Source: Alkaliphilus sp. B6464
GTDB taxonomy: Bacteria > Bacillota > Clostridia > Peptostreptococcales > Natronincolaceae
Assembly: GCF_018141165.1 (NCBI RefSeq)
Contig: NZ_CP058557.1
Coordinates: 1,116,001-1,180,000 of the forward strand
DNA length: 64,000 bases
Direction: 5' to 3'
Below the pieces are notes generated by a model, which ran no database searches, was not told the origin of the DNA, and saw nothing but the letters and a program-made list of their open reading frames with translations. Positions 12,601 to 21,295 of this stretch are shown piece after piece. Position numbers and translations under genes: made by a program. How positions within the stretch are numbered: position 1 is the stretch's first letter; each line of letters opens with the position of its first letter.

Positions 12601-12646
12601 ATAAACAAACCCAATACCTATAAGGTATTGGGTTTGTTTATTTTTA
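12601..12646 (+). terminator. Strong terminator after tRNA-Arg
   Basis: ATAAACAAACCCAATACC, five-base loop, GGTATTGGGTTTGTTTAT then TTTTT: an 18-bp perfect stem. Confidence 0.92.
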
Positions 12647-12660
12647 AGTATATATTATAA

Positions 12661-12701
12661 TTGTTGACCAAATGTTGGCCAATTGGGCAACAATGGGCAA
12701 C
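12661..12701. repeat. Cluster of short inverted and direct repeats
   Basis: TTGTTGACCAA (12661-12671) is inverted as TTGGGCAACAA (12683-12693) with one mismatch. A TTGGCCAA palindrome lies between them, and TGGGCAAC occurs twice. Such clusters next to a tRNA can be recombinase arm sites or remains of an integration junction; this is inference. Confidence 0.45.
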
Positions 12702-12715
12702 ATCATATTTAAGTT

Positions 12716-12754
12716 AGACAAAGTCCCATAGATTTTTAGGGCTTTGTCTTTTTT
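12716..12754 (+). terminator. Stand-alone terminator at the segment edge
   Basis: AGACAAAGTCCC, loop, GGGCTTTGTCT then TTTTTATTTTT. No gene directly precedes it, so it may be the end of a deleted gene. Confidence 0.75.
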
Positions 12755-12872
12755 ATTTTTCAGGTTTATTTATATTGTTTTTAAAAACGACAACACTACT
12801 ACTGGAAATATTGGTACAATATACCTAATGGTTTTAGAGATTATACATAAGTTAAAGGGGGAGATGATCAAT

Positions 12873-12926
12873 ATGAAAAAATTTTTAAGTAAAGTTAAAG
12901 TAACAGAGAGCGAGGTGTTACGGTAA
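12873..12926 (+). CDS. Possible 17-residue leader peptide, coupled to the S41 gene
   Basis: An ATG after GGGGGAGATGATCAAT opens a frame MKKFLSKVKVTESEVLR whose TAA overlaps the next ATG by one base (TAATG). The ribosome site is good and the following lipoprotein has a matching Lys-rich start but a weaker site of its own (GCGAGGTGTTACGGT), so translational coupling is plausible. The 12864 ATG in the same frame is an alternative start. No homology is claimed. Confidence 0.4.
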   Translation: MKKFLSKVKVTESEVLR

Positions 12927-14338
12927 TGAAAAAATTGCTTCGTCAATTCAACGTGATTGCCATAATATTAATGGCAATGTTGGTTTTTACCGCATGTGGA
13001 AACTCCGTGGAACAGTTGATATCTAATGAACAGCTGACAATGGAAGATTTTTTAAATGACTTTGATTACATGATGCAAACAATGGAAGACACATTTCCAT
13101 ATTTTGGCGTGGTAGAAAGAAGATTAGGTGTGGATATAAGGGGGCTGGGGCGGGAAACACGGGCTATGATAGAGAATTACCCTTATTCTCTTGAAGGCCT
13201 TGCAAGTGAACTGGGTATTTCCTTGGAGGATATGCCTGAATTAGATGAACAAATTTTTTGGAGCATTATTCGCCATGAATTTTTCTCGCATTTTTTAGGA
13301 TTTATCCATACCTATCCGCTGGATTCTGGGTTATATAATATGCTTCAACTCCCTTATTCAAGTCCCTCGAGTCCTCTTTACACATCCCATAATCACCATG
13401 TCTTCACTAATCCTACTTCTCAAAGATTTTACCAAAAACAGGAAGATTTTTTCAATACTCTTGCCGAAGAGAAAGGAGCTCTTTTGCAATTTATTTTTCG
13501 CGGTTACCCTCCAGTTCAGGTGCCGAGCAGTATAGTTAAAACAGAAATTATTGAGGAAGATAAGATAGCCTATTTAAATGTGCCAAGCTTTTTGAGTTTC
13601 AATGTAAATACTAACGATACCTTGAAAACATTTTACCGTAATATCAATAAATATGAGCATTTGATTATTGATATCAGGGACAATGGCGGAGGATCACCAG
13701 ATATTTGGAGAATGCTTATTATGAAACCCCTTTGGCCAGAAAGGAATAATATGCCCGATATGCCTTTGTACGCTTTTTATAAAGGAAGTAAGCTTGGGAA
13801 ATCTTTAGGGGCAGAGAATCTTAAAATTGAAGCACAGAATTCACGTAATATACCTGAAACTGATTACTTGCTTACAATGACGGAAATTATGGAAGCAAAT
13901 AATTTGCCACATATTAATGAGGACGATGTACAAGATTTAGCTTATGGTGTCAGGTTTAATACCAGTATTAGCAATATCGAATGGCGGCATATGCACCAGT
14001 TAAGGATCCCAAATATCTTTTATCCCTTCTATGGAAAAATATGGATTTTGATCAATGGCAACAATTACTCAGGTGCTGCGCTGTTTGCCCGCCATGCAAA
14101 AGAAATGGGCTTTGCTACTCTTGTGGGAGAGCAGACCGGTGGCGCATATACTACAAGCTCTGGGTGGTTCTTTGCTTTACCCAACACCGGGATTATATTA
14201 AGGTGGGATATAGACTATTTAACTGACAGTTATGGCCGCGCTTTAAATGAGTTTCCCACCACCCCTCACCACTCTAACCGTCCCGGTATGGATGCGCTGG
14301 AGACCGTTTTGCAGTTAATAGAAGAAGGCAGCTTTTGA
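12926..14338 (+). CDS. S41-family (tail-specific protease-like) lipoprotein
   Basis: 470 residues. The N-terminus is a lipoprotein signal (MKKLLRQFNVIAIILMAMLV then FTAC, Cys at about residue 25), so it should be anchored outside the membrane. The C-terminal half has S41 features: a strand-turn HLIIDIRDNGGGSPDIW, the nucleophile segment NGNNYSGAALFARHAKEMG and the VGEQTGGAYTTSSG loop. No PDZ domain is evident. The substrate is unknown. Local base composition is visibly richer in G+C than its neighbours, and it lies in the accessory segment behind tRNA-Arg, suggesting transfer. A terminator follows at 14519. Confidence 0.82.
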   Translation: MKKLLRQFNVIAIILMAMLVFTACGNSVEQLISNEQLTMEDFLNDFDYMMQTMEDTFPYFGVVERRLGVDIRGLGRETRAMIENYPYSLEGLASELGISLEDMPELDEQIFWSIIRHEFFSHFLGFIHTYPLDSGLYNMLQLPYSSPSSPLYTSHNHHVFTNPTSQRFYQKQEDFFNTLAEEKGALLQFIFRGYPPVQVPSSIVKTEIIEEDKIAYLNVPSFLSFNVNTNDTLKTFYRNINKYEHLIIDIRDNGGGSPDIWRMLIMKPLWPERNNMPDMPLYAFYKGSKLGKSLGAENLKIEAQNSRNIPETDYLLTMTEIMEANNLPHINEDDVQDLAYGVRFNTSISNIEWRHMHQLRIPNIFYPFYGKIWILINGNNYSGAALFARHAKEMGFATLVGEQTGGAYTTSSGWFFALPNTGIILRWDIDYLTDSYGRALNEFPTTPHHSNRPGMDALETVLQLIEEGSF

Positions 14339-14518
14339 TAGCAAAGAACGCAGGACATTCTAATTACAAGGCAAAGGGATATAATCATAGAAAGATAAGA
14401 GATATCTTTTCTTTAGATAGGCAAGTAATGCTATTAGACCTATAATAATTTATCACATATAAAAATAATGAGCAGGAAAGTTTGCAAGCTAAAGAAGACA
14501 TTAAAAATCAGATAATAT

Positions 14519-14562
14519 AAAAGGTCATCCTTTAGAAGATTTTTAAAGGATGACCTTTTTTG
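14519..14562. terminator. Bidirectional terminator between S41 gene and chemoreceptor
   Basis: AAAAGGTCATCCTTT, loop, AAAGGATGACCTTTTTT: strong in both directions between convergent genes. Confidence 0.9.
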
Positions 14563-14604
14563 AAATTACAGAGGTTATGGTTGTATATTATAAAATATCT
14601 AAGC

Positions 14605-16623
14605 CTATACCTTAAATCTGAGAATTAGTTCTTGCAGAGATTGAGCCATTTCTGCTAAATCTTCACTTGCGCTAGCAATTTCTTCTGCCGATGCTGTCTG
14701 TTCCTCTATTGTAGCAGATGCTTCCTCAGTAGAGGCTGCATTTTGCTCAGCTACTACAGAAAGCATACTGATATTATTTGATACATTATCATTACTCTGT
14801 TTCATTTTTTTACTAGAATCATCTATTGCTCTAACTAATTTTTCAGAATCTTTAATTGCATCTGTTATTAAGTCAAATGTATTTCCGGTTAAGCCTACAC
14901 TTTGTTCTTGGTGTTTAACGAGAGCATTTGCCTCTTTCATTTTCATAACTGCCATTTCAGCATCATCCAACAGATTTTTTACAATTTGATTAATTATTTC
15001 TGTAGAATTTCTAGATTGCTCAGCTAGTTTACGAATTTCATCTGCGACAACAGCAAAGCCTCTTCCGTGTTCGCCTGCTCTTGCTGCTTCGATCGAAGCA
15101 TTTAAAGCAAGAAGATTTGTCTGATCTGCAATGCTGAGAATCAGGTTGCTGGCTTCACTAATTTTTGACGAGCTTTCATTTGTTTTTAATATGCTATTAA
15201 ACACAATATCAGCAGCTGCATTATTTTCTTTCGTATTTGTATTAAGCAATTCAATAGCCTTAAGTCCAGAGCTTACATGTTCATTGATTTTGTTGAAAGC
15301 TTCCGAAAGATTTCCTGTTCTCTCAAGGTTTTTTTCAATTTCTAAGCTTAAGTTTTCTAAAACAGTTGAAACTTCAAGTGTATTGTTCGCTTGCTTCGTT
15401 GCCCCTTCTGCTATATCTATAATTGTTTGAGCAACTTCCTGAGATGCTGTTGCAGTCTGCTGAGATGTGGCTGTTAGCTCTTCGGATGTAGCTGAGACTT
15501 GCTGAGAAGTTTCTGCTACCTGTACTATTAAATCTCTAACATTTTGGGACATACTTTGTAATGAAAAAGCCATTGTTGCAATTTCATCTTTTCTTTTCAC
15601 AATGGTTTGAATTGTACCTTGATCTATAGTACTAAAGTCTAGATTTGATTTTTTATCAACAATCTCTGTAAGATTTAGAATCGGTTTTGCCAATGTTTTT
15701 CCTATGATAAATGAAGCTAAAATTGATATGATAAGTACAAATGCTAATATAAATAATAATGTTTTTGTTAGAGTGCTAGCATCGGATAAAACTTCATTTT
15801 GAGAGACTGCACTGACAAAAATCCAAGGAGTACCTTCAATTGATGTGTAGGCATTATACATTTCTTCATTATTAAAGCTATATTTATTAAGTCCAGATTT
15901 ATTCATTAACATTTCGCTAACAGCTCTTGCTAAATCCTCCAGGGAAGAATCCGTTTTAGCAGCTTCTATTGGTGTAAATTGATCCATTACATAATCCTTA
16001 TTTGGATGTGTTACAGTAACTCCATTGGTATTTAGGATATATGTATAGCCTGATTCACCGTATCTCCTCTCGCCTATGATATCGAATAATGCATTGCCAT
16101 CTTTTCTTGCAATGAGTGCTCCTACTACATTATTCTCATCTGTTATTGGAACCGCATACATCAATACTGCAGAGTTCGTTACTTTACTTACAATTACATC
16201 TGAAATATTCGGTTCCCCGCTTAAGGCTTTTTTTACATAATCACGATCGGACAAGTCAGTAGTATTATCGTCTAGTATATAGTGTGCTTCACCTTTAAGA
16301 TTTACGATTGCCATATCTAGATATCCTAGACGCTCAATATCTGCTTTTATTGATTCTTCTTGTAGTGAAAAATCCATTGTTCGTACACGAGCTCTATTGG
16401 CTACTTCTTGAAGAATTAAAAGGTCATCTTTTATCGCAATGTGGATTGTTTCTGAACTTAACTCAGTTATCATGCTAAGGGATGTTTCTGCTTGTCGAAT
16501 CATTGAAGAACGACTCATGAAAATCGAAACACCTCCAATGACAACACAAATAAAAATTACAAATATACTGACATATAAAGCAATTTCCTTAGATATACTT
16601 CTATCCGTTCGATTCTTTTCCAT
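14605..16623 (-). CDS. Methyl-accepting chemotaxis protein with extracellular Cache sensor
   Basis: 672 residues. Order: membrane helix (about residues 18-40), extracellular dCache-like ligand domain (about 45-285, with [20 protein letters not shown] and the [20 protein letters not shown] strand pattern), second membrane helix (about 290-312), HAMP (about 313-370), and a long signalling coiled coil with the hairpin tip [21 protein letters not shown] start at the ATG at 16623, which follows GAGGAG by nine bases; a TTG nine bases upstream would overlap that site. It should couple an external small-molecule signal to CheA. It is the only large intact gene besides S41 in the accessory segment. 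Confidence 0.93.
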   Translation of the reverse strand: MEKNRTDRSISKEIALYVSIFVIFICVVIGGVSIFMSRSSMIRQAETSLSMITELSSETIHIAIKDDLLILQEVANRARVRTMDFSLQEESIKADIERLGYLDMAIVNLKGEAHYILDDNTTDLSDRDYVKKALSGEPNISDVIVSKVTNSAVLMYAVPITDENNVVGALIARKDGNALFDIIGERRYGESGYTYILNTNGVTVTHPNKDYVMDQFTPIEAAKTDSSLEDLARAVSEMLMNKSGLNKYSFNNEEMYNAYTSIEGTPWIFVSAVSQNEVLSDASTLTKTLLFILAFVLIISILASFIIGKTLAKPILNLTEIVDKKSNLDFSTIDQGTIQTIVKRKDEIATMAFSLQSMSQNVRDLIVQVAETSQQVSATSEELTATSQQTATASQEVAQTIIDIAEGATKQANNTLEVSTVLENLSLEIEKNLERTGNLSEAFNKINEHVSSGLKAIELLNTNTKENNAAADIVFNSILKTNESSSKISEASNLILSIADQTNLLALNASIEAARAGEHGRGFAVVADEIRKLAEQSRNSTEIINQIVKNLLDDAEMAVMKMKEANALVKHQEQSVGLTGNTFDLITDAIKDSEKLVRAIDDSSKKMKQSNDNVSNNISMLSVVAEQNAASTEEASATIEEQTASAEEIASASEDLAEMAQSLQELILRFKV

Positions 16624-16696
16624 TGTATACAACTCCTCATTCTATATTTATTAAGTCTATATTTAAATACACCAGTTTACCAGTTTACGAGTTTAA

Positions 16697-17147
16697 TTAA
16701 GCTACCTGATCCTTATCAAGGAAGCCCTGTACAGCTTTTTTAATTGTGGAATAAATTTCGGCACCTTCGATGCTAGATACGAAACTATCAAATATTAATT
16801 CTTTAGTAATTTGTTCGCCTACAGCCCCTTTTTACTAGCTGAGGACTTTTAAATTGATACTGGGCATATTTTCTGTCTAGGAAAGGTAGTAGACAAGTAA
16901 AAGTATATGTAATAGCCAATAGGTTAACATATCTTTCGATTGTATCTTTGTTTCTGACCATATAGTGACTGAAAGACCAAAAGAATTTATGCTGATAAAA
17001 CATTAATTCAATGTTCCATCGCATTTGGTAAGTGGTTAGTATTTTGCTTGAAGTTTCATTTTTATTATTGGATTTTATTTTGCTATTTGCAACTTTAATC
17101 TCATCAGGATTGATACTACTAGTATATACTCTTATTGTTTTGTTATT
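16697..17147 (-). pseudogene. Transposase C-terminal remnant (DDE, IS4-like), frameshifted
   Basis: Minus-strand frame without an initiator. It includes YQMRWNIELMFYQHKFFWSF, then SHYMVRNKDTIERYVNLLAI, the typical ending of DDE transposases of the IS4-like group (Arg-Trp-x-Ile-Glu with catalytic Glu). Near 16826 the frame shifts: the continuing homologous-looking tail (VGEQITKELIFDSFVSSIEG) is in another frame and ends with TAA at 16697. The N-terminal catalytic Asp regions are missing. No terminal inverted repeats were identified. Confidence 0.75.
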
Positions 17148-17379
17148 TTATGGGACTATTTTAAATTATAAAAATTATCCCATAAAGAACTTCTGTTGTC
17201 AATACAAAAAAAGACATTATTCGACAAATTTCGAGTATGCTTTTATAGATATTACTTGCCTCCATCAGTTTTACCAGACATTTCCTCTGCTTAATATATT
17301 AGAAATTAAGTTTAAAGGAAGGAATCAATGTGAAAAAGAAGAATTTAAAAGTGTAAATAAAATGATATTAAATTAATAG

Positions 17380-18078
17380 GTATTATTTAATACTTATGAA
17401 GGTAAATTAAAAGGAAAGCCATTGAGTAAACAGGCTTTATTACTCACAATTAAAAGACTTATTATACAAAAAGATATAAGAGATGCCAACCATGAGTTAT
17501 ACCATTTTAGACTCCATTCATTAAGGCATACAAGAGCTAAAGAATATGTAGAGCAGGGTATGGGAATTAGCATTATACAACATATATTAGGTCATCAGAG
17601 CCTTCAAATGACAGTTCATTATGCAACAGTAACGGAAAATACACTCTATGAGAAATGGAAGAATACAGAGGATTTAGATTTATTTAGGGTTAATACTGAA
17701 ACTAATGAACTCGAACAAGTAGACTTAGATTCTGATGATGGTGAAAATCTAATAAGATATGAGTATGTAAAAAAGAATTTGGATGCTGTAAGAGTACCTT
17801 CCGGTGTATGTTTTAAGCCTTCTAAATTGCCTTGTAAACAACAAATAAACCATTGCTAAACTTGTGCGAGTTTCTGTACTACAGTTGAAAATATACCTGA
17901 ATATGAGGAAGAAATTGACAATGTTAAAAAGCAAATAGAAATTAGCGAAAGATGTGGTAGAGAGCTTTGGTCAGAAAAGAATAAAACATACTTAAAATTA
18001 CTTGAAGATACACTCGAAAGAGTTAGGGAACAAAAAATACTTCATAAAAATGGAACTTCAAGGGAGGCTGTGGTGTAA
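17380..18078 (+). pseudogene. Tn554-like tyrosine recombinase, C-terminal part, interrupted by TAA
   Basis: Open from 17380 without an initiator. It has the catalytic core of a tyrosine recombinase: HSLRHTRAKEYVEQGMG with the HxxR box, ILGHQS with the second His box, and the Tyr in TVHYATVTENT. A TAA at 17857-17859 interrupts a Cys-rich tail that continues in frame (TCASFCTTVENIPEYEEEI), characteristic of Tn554-type transposase proteins. It ends at TAA 18076, overlapping the next ATG. The N-terminal half, including the first catalytic Arg, is gone, so it should be inactive. It is best read as the remains of a Tn554-like transposon. Confidence 0.8.
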
Positions 18079-18452
18079 TGACTGACAATACTAAAGGATT
18101 GAAGAAATATGCAGAAGAAAAAACAAAAATTACTTTAGATAAGGTTGATAAAGCCATTAGAGAACTCTCTCTTAGTGGAGAAAAAATTAATTTCAATAGT
18201 GTGGCGACAGCCAGTGGAGTATCTAAGACATTCTTCTACAATAACAAAGAAGTCAGAGAGAGAATTGAAGATTTAAGGCAAAAGCAAGTTAGTAGAGAAA
18301 TGAACCAAAGAGTCAAATATGATAAGACAGCTAAATCTAAAGATATTATTATAATGGCTAAAGATAAAAAAATTAAAGAACTTGAAGAAGAAAATAAAAA
18401 ATTGAAAGAACAATTAGAAATCTTGAGGGGGAAGTTATATGAAAAAATATAA
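18078..18452 (+). CDS. TnpC-like / DUF6262 transposition accessory protein
   Basis: 124 residues. The N-terminal helix-turn-helix-like region (NFNSVATASGVSKTFFYNNK) is followed by a long coiled coil (KDKKIKELEEENKKLKEQLE). This arrangement matches the small third protein of Tn554-type transposons, called TnpC or DUF6262, which helps the two tyrosine recombinases choose orientation and target. Its ATG overlaps the recombinase stop (TAATG) and GGGAGGCTGTGG lies just ahead. The frame is intact, although the recombinase before it is broken. Confidence 0.75.
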   Translation: MTDNTKGLKKYAEEKTKITLDKVDKAIRELSLSGEKINFNSVATASGVSKTFFYNNKEVRERIEDLRQKQVSREMNQRVKYDKTAKSKDIIIMAKDKKIKELEEENKKLKEQLEILRGKLYEKI

Positions 18453-18498
18453 AGTACGCAGTTGTAGATTATGATGAAATAGATGTGGAGGGGATATT

Positions 18499-18825
18499 AT
18501 GGTAGGAAAATATAAGGTAATAACTTTGTGTGGGAGCACAAGGTTTAAAGACGAGTTCTTGCAAGTACAAAAACAATTAACTCTAGAAGGTAATATAGTT
18601 ATTTCAGTAGGATTGTTCGGACATGCTGATGGTGAATTTGGAGATGTCATCACTCCTGAAATTAAACTAATGCTTGACGATATACATAAAAGAAAAATCG
18701 ATATGTCTGATGAAATTTATGTCATTAACAAAAACGGATACATAGGTGAAAGTACAAAAAGTGAAATAGGATATGCTATAAAAACGGGAAAAAGGGTTAA
18801 TTATTTAGAGTACCATAATGCCTAG
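18499..18825 (+). CDS. Nucleoside 2-deoxyribosyltransferase-like protein (DUF4406 type)
   Basis: 108 residues. The start (KVITLCGSTRFKDEFLQVQK) and the SDEIYVINKNGYIGESTKSE segment, with a conserved Glu near the end of the fold, resemble the nucleoside 2-deoxyribosyltransferase / DUF4406 superfamily, small Rossmann-like proteins often carried by mobile elements. The catalytic role is not certain. Start ATG follows GTGGAGGGGATATT. It sits right after the Tn554-type remnant and may be cargo. Confidence 0.65.
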   Translation: MVGKYKVITLCGSTRFKDEFLQVQKQLTLEGNIVISVGLFGHADGEFGDVITPEIKLMLDDIHKRKIDMSDEIYVINKNGYIGESTKSEIGYAIKTGKRVNYLEYHNA

Positions 18826-18985
18826 TCTGTTTCAGAATATTTATATATAACGAACTAAAGGCTCTAATAAATTATTTAAAATGATAAGATATGGACTACA
18901 TAGTTTACATGTAGTCTATGTATAAAATAAGTTAAATTAATCAGTATATAGGGATGTACACTAGATATTTAAAGGAGTGTCTAAA

Positions 18986-19315
18986 ATGAATACAGATATA
19001 TATGATTATCTAGAAAAATTTGACGAGCCAACAAAACAAAGATTTTATATATTACATAAACTTATCTGCGAAAGCACCTCTAATAACATTGTTGAAAAAC
19101 TGTGGGTTAAATTACCTTCATTCTATGTAGATGATAATTTTATTCGTATTATTCCGTTTAAGGATCATATTAATATTGAGGCAAGAACTGTTACTTCTCA
19201 TAGAGATGACTTGTTAGAATACAAGATAACTCCTAAAGGTATGCTACAGATTTTCCATAATCAACAAATTCCAGAAGAAATATTAAAAACAATATTTGAG
19301 GAAATCCTTGGATAG
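18986..19315 (+). CDS. DUF1801-like (YdhG) small protein
   Basis: 109 residues, soluble. The overall pattern (FDEPTKQRFYILHKLICES, a WVKLPSFYVDD strand, IRIIPFKDHINIEA, and a C-terminal KITPKGMLQIFHNQQIPEE) resembles the DUF1801 / YdhG family, an alpha-beta fold of uncertain function. I prefer the ATG at 18986, with AAAGGAGTGTCTAAA before it, over the GTG at 18977 inside that site. It is a likely passenger gene of the accessory segment. Confidence 0.6.
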   Translation: MNTDIYDYLEKFDEPTKQRFYILHKLICESTSNNIVEKLWVKLPSFYVDDNFIRIIPFKDHINIEARTVTSHRDDLLEYKITPKGMLQIFHNQQIPEEILKTIFEEILG

Positions 19316-19522
19316 TTTACATTTTTGAATTAGATACATATTTTTAAAATTTTATTGCAAATTGCCAATATCACAATCGGAAATAAAAAAACATTATATA
19401 ATATATTAGGTATCAAGAAATTTAAACTATATAACTTGAGTTGTGCAGTAAAATAGCACAAAATGGATTGGCATATTAGCCAATAATTACATTTCCTAAA
19501 AATAGCAAAATAAAAGCATAAG

Positions 19523-19903
19523 ATGACCAAATGTGATAATTTTAAAGAGCTTGCAATGGATTTCATCGATGAATTTGTTCCTGTTACTGATGTTAATTAT
19601 CTTTTAATTGATTCTTGGTATACATCAGCAAAAGTAATGTTACACGCATTAAGTAAGTCCGAAACCTATACGGTTACAGTAGATAAAGATACTTACTATA
19701 TCTATAGATATGAAGGAAAGCTTAACGACTTAGAAAATGCAGTTATTCTACTTAATTGGAATATAGAAGTAAGTTATAGATATCATAAAACCTCTTTAGG
19801 ATTTGATGAATATTAGGTTCAATCACTAAAATCTATAAAACGATTTTGGAGTATGGAATTTATGACTTACACATTTTTTTATTTTAAAACAACTATTACC
19901 TAA
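19523..19903 (+). pseudogene. Transposase remnant (DDE, IS4-like), internally deleted
   Basis: Contains the second-Asp region of an IS4-like transposase (NYLLIDSWYTSAKVM), jumps to VTVDKDTYYIYRYEGKLNDL and on to LGFDEY, then a TAG at 19814-19816. The same frame continues VQSLKSIKRFWSMEF to a TAA at 19901. The family normally has more residues between these blocks, so there are internal deletions as well as the stop. It lies on the strand opposite to the 16697-17147 remnant. Confidence 0.7.
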
Positions 19904-20031
19904 AAATGTTAATTTATTAGTTTATCCTGATATAATAAGGAGAAATATAGACAAATTTCATAGAATAAGTTATAATAGAACAGTGCTTAAAATTTTTACT
20001 ACTGTATTTTTTAGGATTTTTGATAAAAATA

Positions 20032-20140
20032 TTGACCAACTTTAAATTAAGCGAATATAGCATTTTCAAGGGTATATTCATTTGAAGGTCTAGATTCCTA
20101 AACCCTATGTGGGATGTTGGATTCCTCTTAGGTGGACCAT
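20032..20140 (+). pseudogene. Degenerate copy of the tRNA-Arg locus (possible att site)
   Basis: 20095-20140 matches 12549-12594 (anticodon loop through the CCA region of tRNA-Arg) at about 37 of 46 positions, starting with the identical TTCCTAAACC. Upstream, AAAAATATTGACC with a following TTAAATT (20025-20048) repeats the tRNA-Arg promoter. The D-arm and acceptor 5' strand are not recognisable, so no functional tRNA is made. It marks the right end of the accessory segment. Confidence 0.7.
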
Positions 20141-20164
20141 TTACAATATGGAGGCTCAATAATA

Positions 20165-20617
20165 TTGGAAGAAAAATTTATGCTGCTAGCTATAGAGGAA
20201 GCCAAGAAAGCATTTAATAAAAAAGAGGTGCCTATAGGGGCTATTATCGTTAAACAAAATAAAGTAATAGCGCGTGCCCATAATTTAAGAGAAATCTCTA
20301 AAAATGCCATATCCCATGCAGAGTTAATTGCGATTCAAGATGCATGTAACTTATTAGGGGGATGGAGGTTGACAGATTGCACTTTATATGTTACTATAGA
20401 ACCCTGTCCTATGTGTGCAGGAGCTATTTTACAGAGTAGAATTAAAAAAGTTGTAATAGGTGCGATGGATGCTAAGGCTGGCGCATGTGGGTCTATATTA
20501 AATCTTTTAAATAATCCTAAGTTTAATCATCAAACAGAGATTCAAACTGGGGTTTTAGAAGAAGAGTGCTCTCAATTAATGAAGAATTTTTTCAGGTCTT
20601 TAAGAGAAAAGCATTAA
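20165..20617 (+). CDS. tadA: tRNA-specific adenosine deaminase
   Basis: About 150 residues; converts A34 to inosine in tRNA-Arg(ACG). Seen: the zinc/proton-shuttle motif HAELIAI and the PCPMCAGAIL zinc motif of the cytidine-deaminase fold, plus AKAGACGSI and the C-terminal LMKNFFRSLREK helix. I start at TTG 20165, 11 bases after GGAGG; the in-frame GTG at 20132 lies inside the decayed tRNA copy. tadA next to tRNA-Ser and ffs is a common clostridial order. Confidence 0.92.
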   Translation: MEEKFMLLAIEEAKKAFNKKEVPIGAIIVKQNKVIARAHNLREISKNAISHAELIAIQDACNLLGGWRLTDCTLYVTIEPCPMCAGAILQSRIKKVVIGAMDAKAGACGSILNLLNNPKFNHQTEIQTGVLEEECSQLMKNFFRSLREKH

Positions 20618-20684
20618 CAATGAAACTGAGTTAGCGCTGAGTACTACACTTACACTAAATCAAAGATTTGGGTAATTAAAATAT

Positions 20685-20773
20685 GGAGAGATGTCCGAGT
20701 TGGCTAAGGGGCACGCCTGGAAAGCGTGTAAGGCCGAAAGGCCCCGCGGGTTCGAGTCCCGCTCTCTCCGCCA
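20685..20773 (+). tRNA. tRNA-Ser (anticodon GGA)
   Basis: Acceptor GGAGAGA pairs with TCTCTCC. The anticodon loop CTGGAAA in stem CACGC/GCGTG gives GGA, reading UCC and UCU. It has a long variable arm (GGCC-GAAA-GGCC), as serine tRNAs require, the T-loop GTTCGAGTC, and an encoded CCA at 20771-20773. Confidence 0.98.
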
Positions 20774-20792
20774 TTAGAAAGTTTAAAAGTTT

Positions 20793-21060
20793 GCTGTGCT
20801 AGACGGGGAGGTAGCGGTGCCTTGTAACCTGCAATCCGCTATAGCAGGGTTGAAATCCTCTTGGAGGCTCGCACTTTGTAGGGCTGGCCTAAACAAGTGG
20901 CGATGAGAATTGGGTCCTACGCAACGAAAAGTCATGAATCCCGTCAGGTCCGGAAGGAAGCAGCGGTAAGTGATCCCTTTCGTGTGCCGCAGGGAAGCCT
21001 AATTTGAGTTAACTATTTAGGTAACGCTTATGAAGACGAGTCAAATTGAGGTGCACGGCT
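20793..21060 (+). ncRNA. ffs: SRP RNA, large Bacillus type
   Basis: About 268 nt. The 5' GCTGTGC pairs with the 3' GCACGGC. The SRP54-binding domain is GTCAGGTCCGGAAGGAAGCAGC with its GGAA loop, and an Alu-type part lies at the 5' end, as in Bacillus and Clostridia. It directs membrane-protein translation to the Sec translocon. A terminator follows. Confidence 0.96.
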
Positions 21061-21086
21061 TAAAATAATATATTATACAAATCATA

Positions 21087-21119
21087 AAACCATGAGAATT
21101 TTTTATCATGGTTTTTTTT
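21087..21119 (+). terminator. Terminator of the SRP RNA
   Basis: AAACCATGA, AT-rich loop, TCATGGTTTTTTT. Confidence 0.92.
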
Positions 21120-21191
21120 ATGCAAAAAACATGTACTTGTGGAGTATTTTAGTAAAATAATGCTTCATTACAAGGCTAAATCCATTTGTCA

Positions 21192-21220
21192 TTGAAAAAG
21201 CATATAGTGTCTGTTATAAT
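21192..21220 (+). promoter_or_regulatory. Promoter of lplA
   Basis: TTGAAA at 21192-21197, 17 bases, consensus TATAAT at 21215-21220, 76 bases before the lplA start. Confidence 0.75.
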
Positions 21221-21295
21221 TTTAAGAAAATATAGAAGATATTATTCAGTACATAAATATATATAAAATTCAAAATTAAAGGGAGAGATAACTAG

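Noticed and set aside
12744-12926. 60-codon reading frame upstream of the S41 gene
   Set aside because: Its first part overlaps a terminator tail and has no ribosome site; only the last 17 codons from 12873 have one, so only these are listed.
17032-17376. 114-codon plus-strand frame over the transposase remnant
   Set aside because: It is antisense to a recognisable transposase C-terminus for its first third, has no ribosome site and looks like translated AT-rich noise.
20132-20164. GTG at 20132 as tadA start
   Set aside because: It lies in the decayed tRNA copy, has no ribosome site, and adds residues not typical for TadA; TTG at 20165 follows GGAGG.
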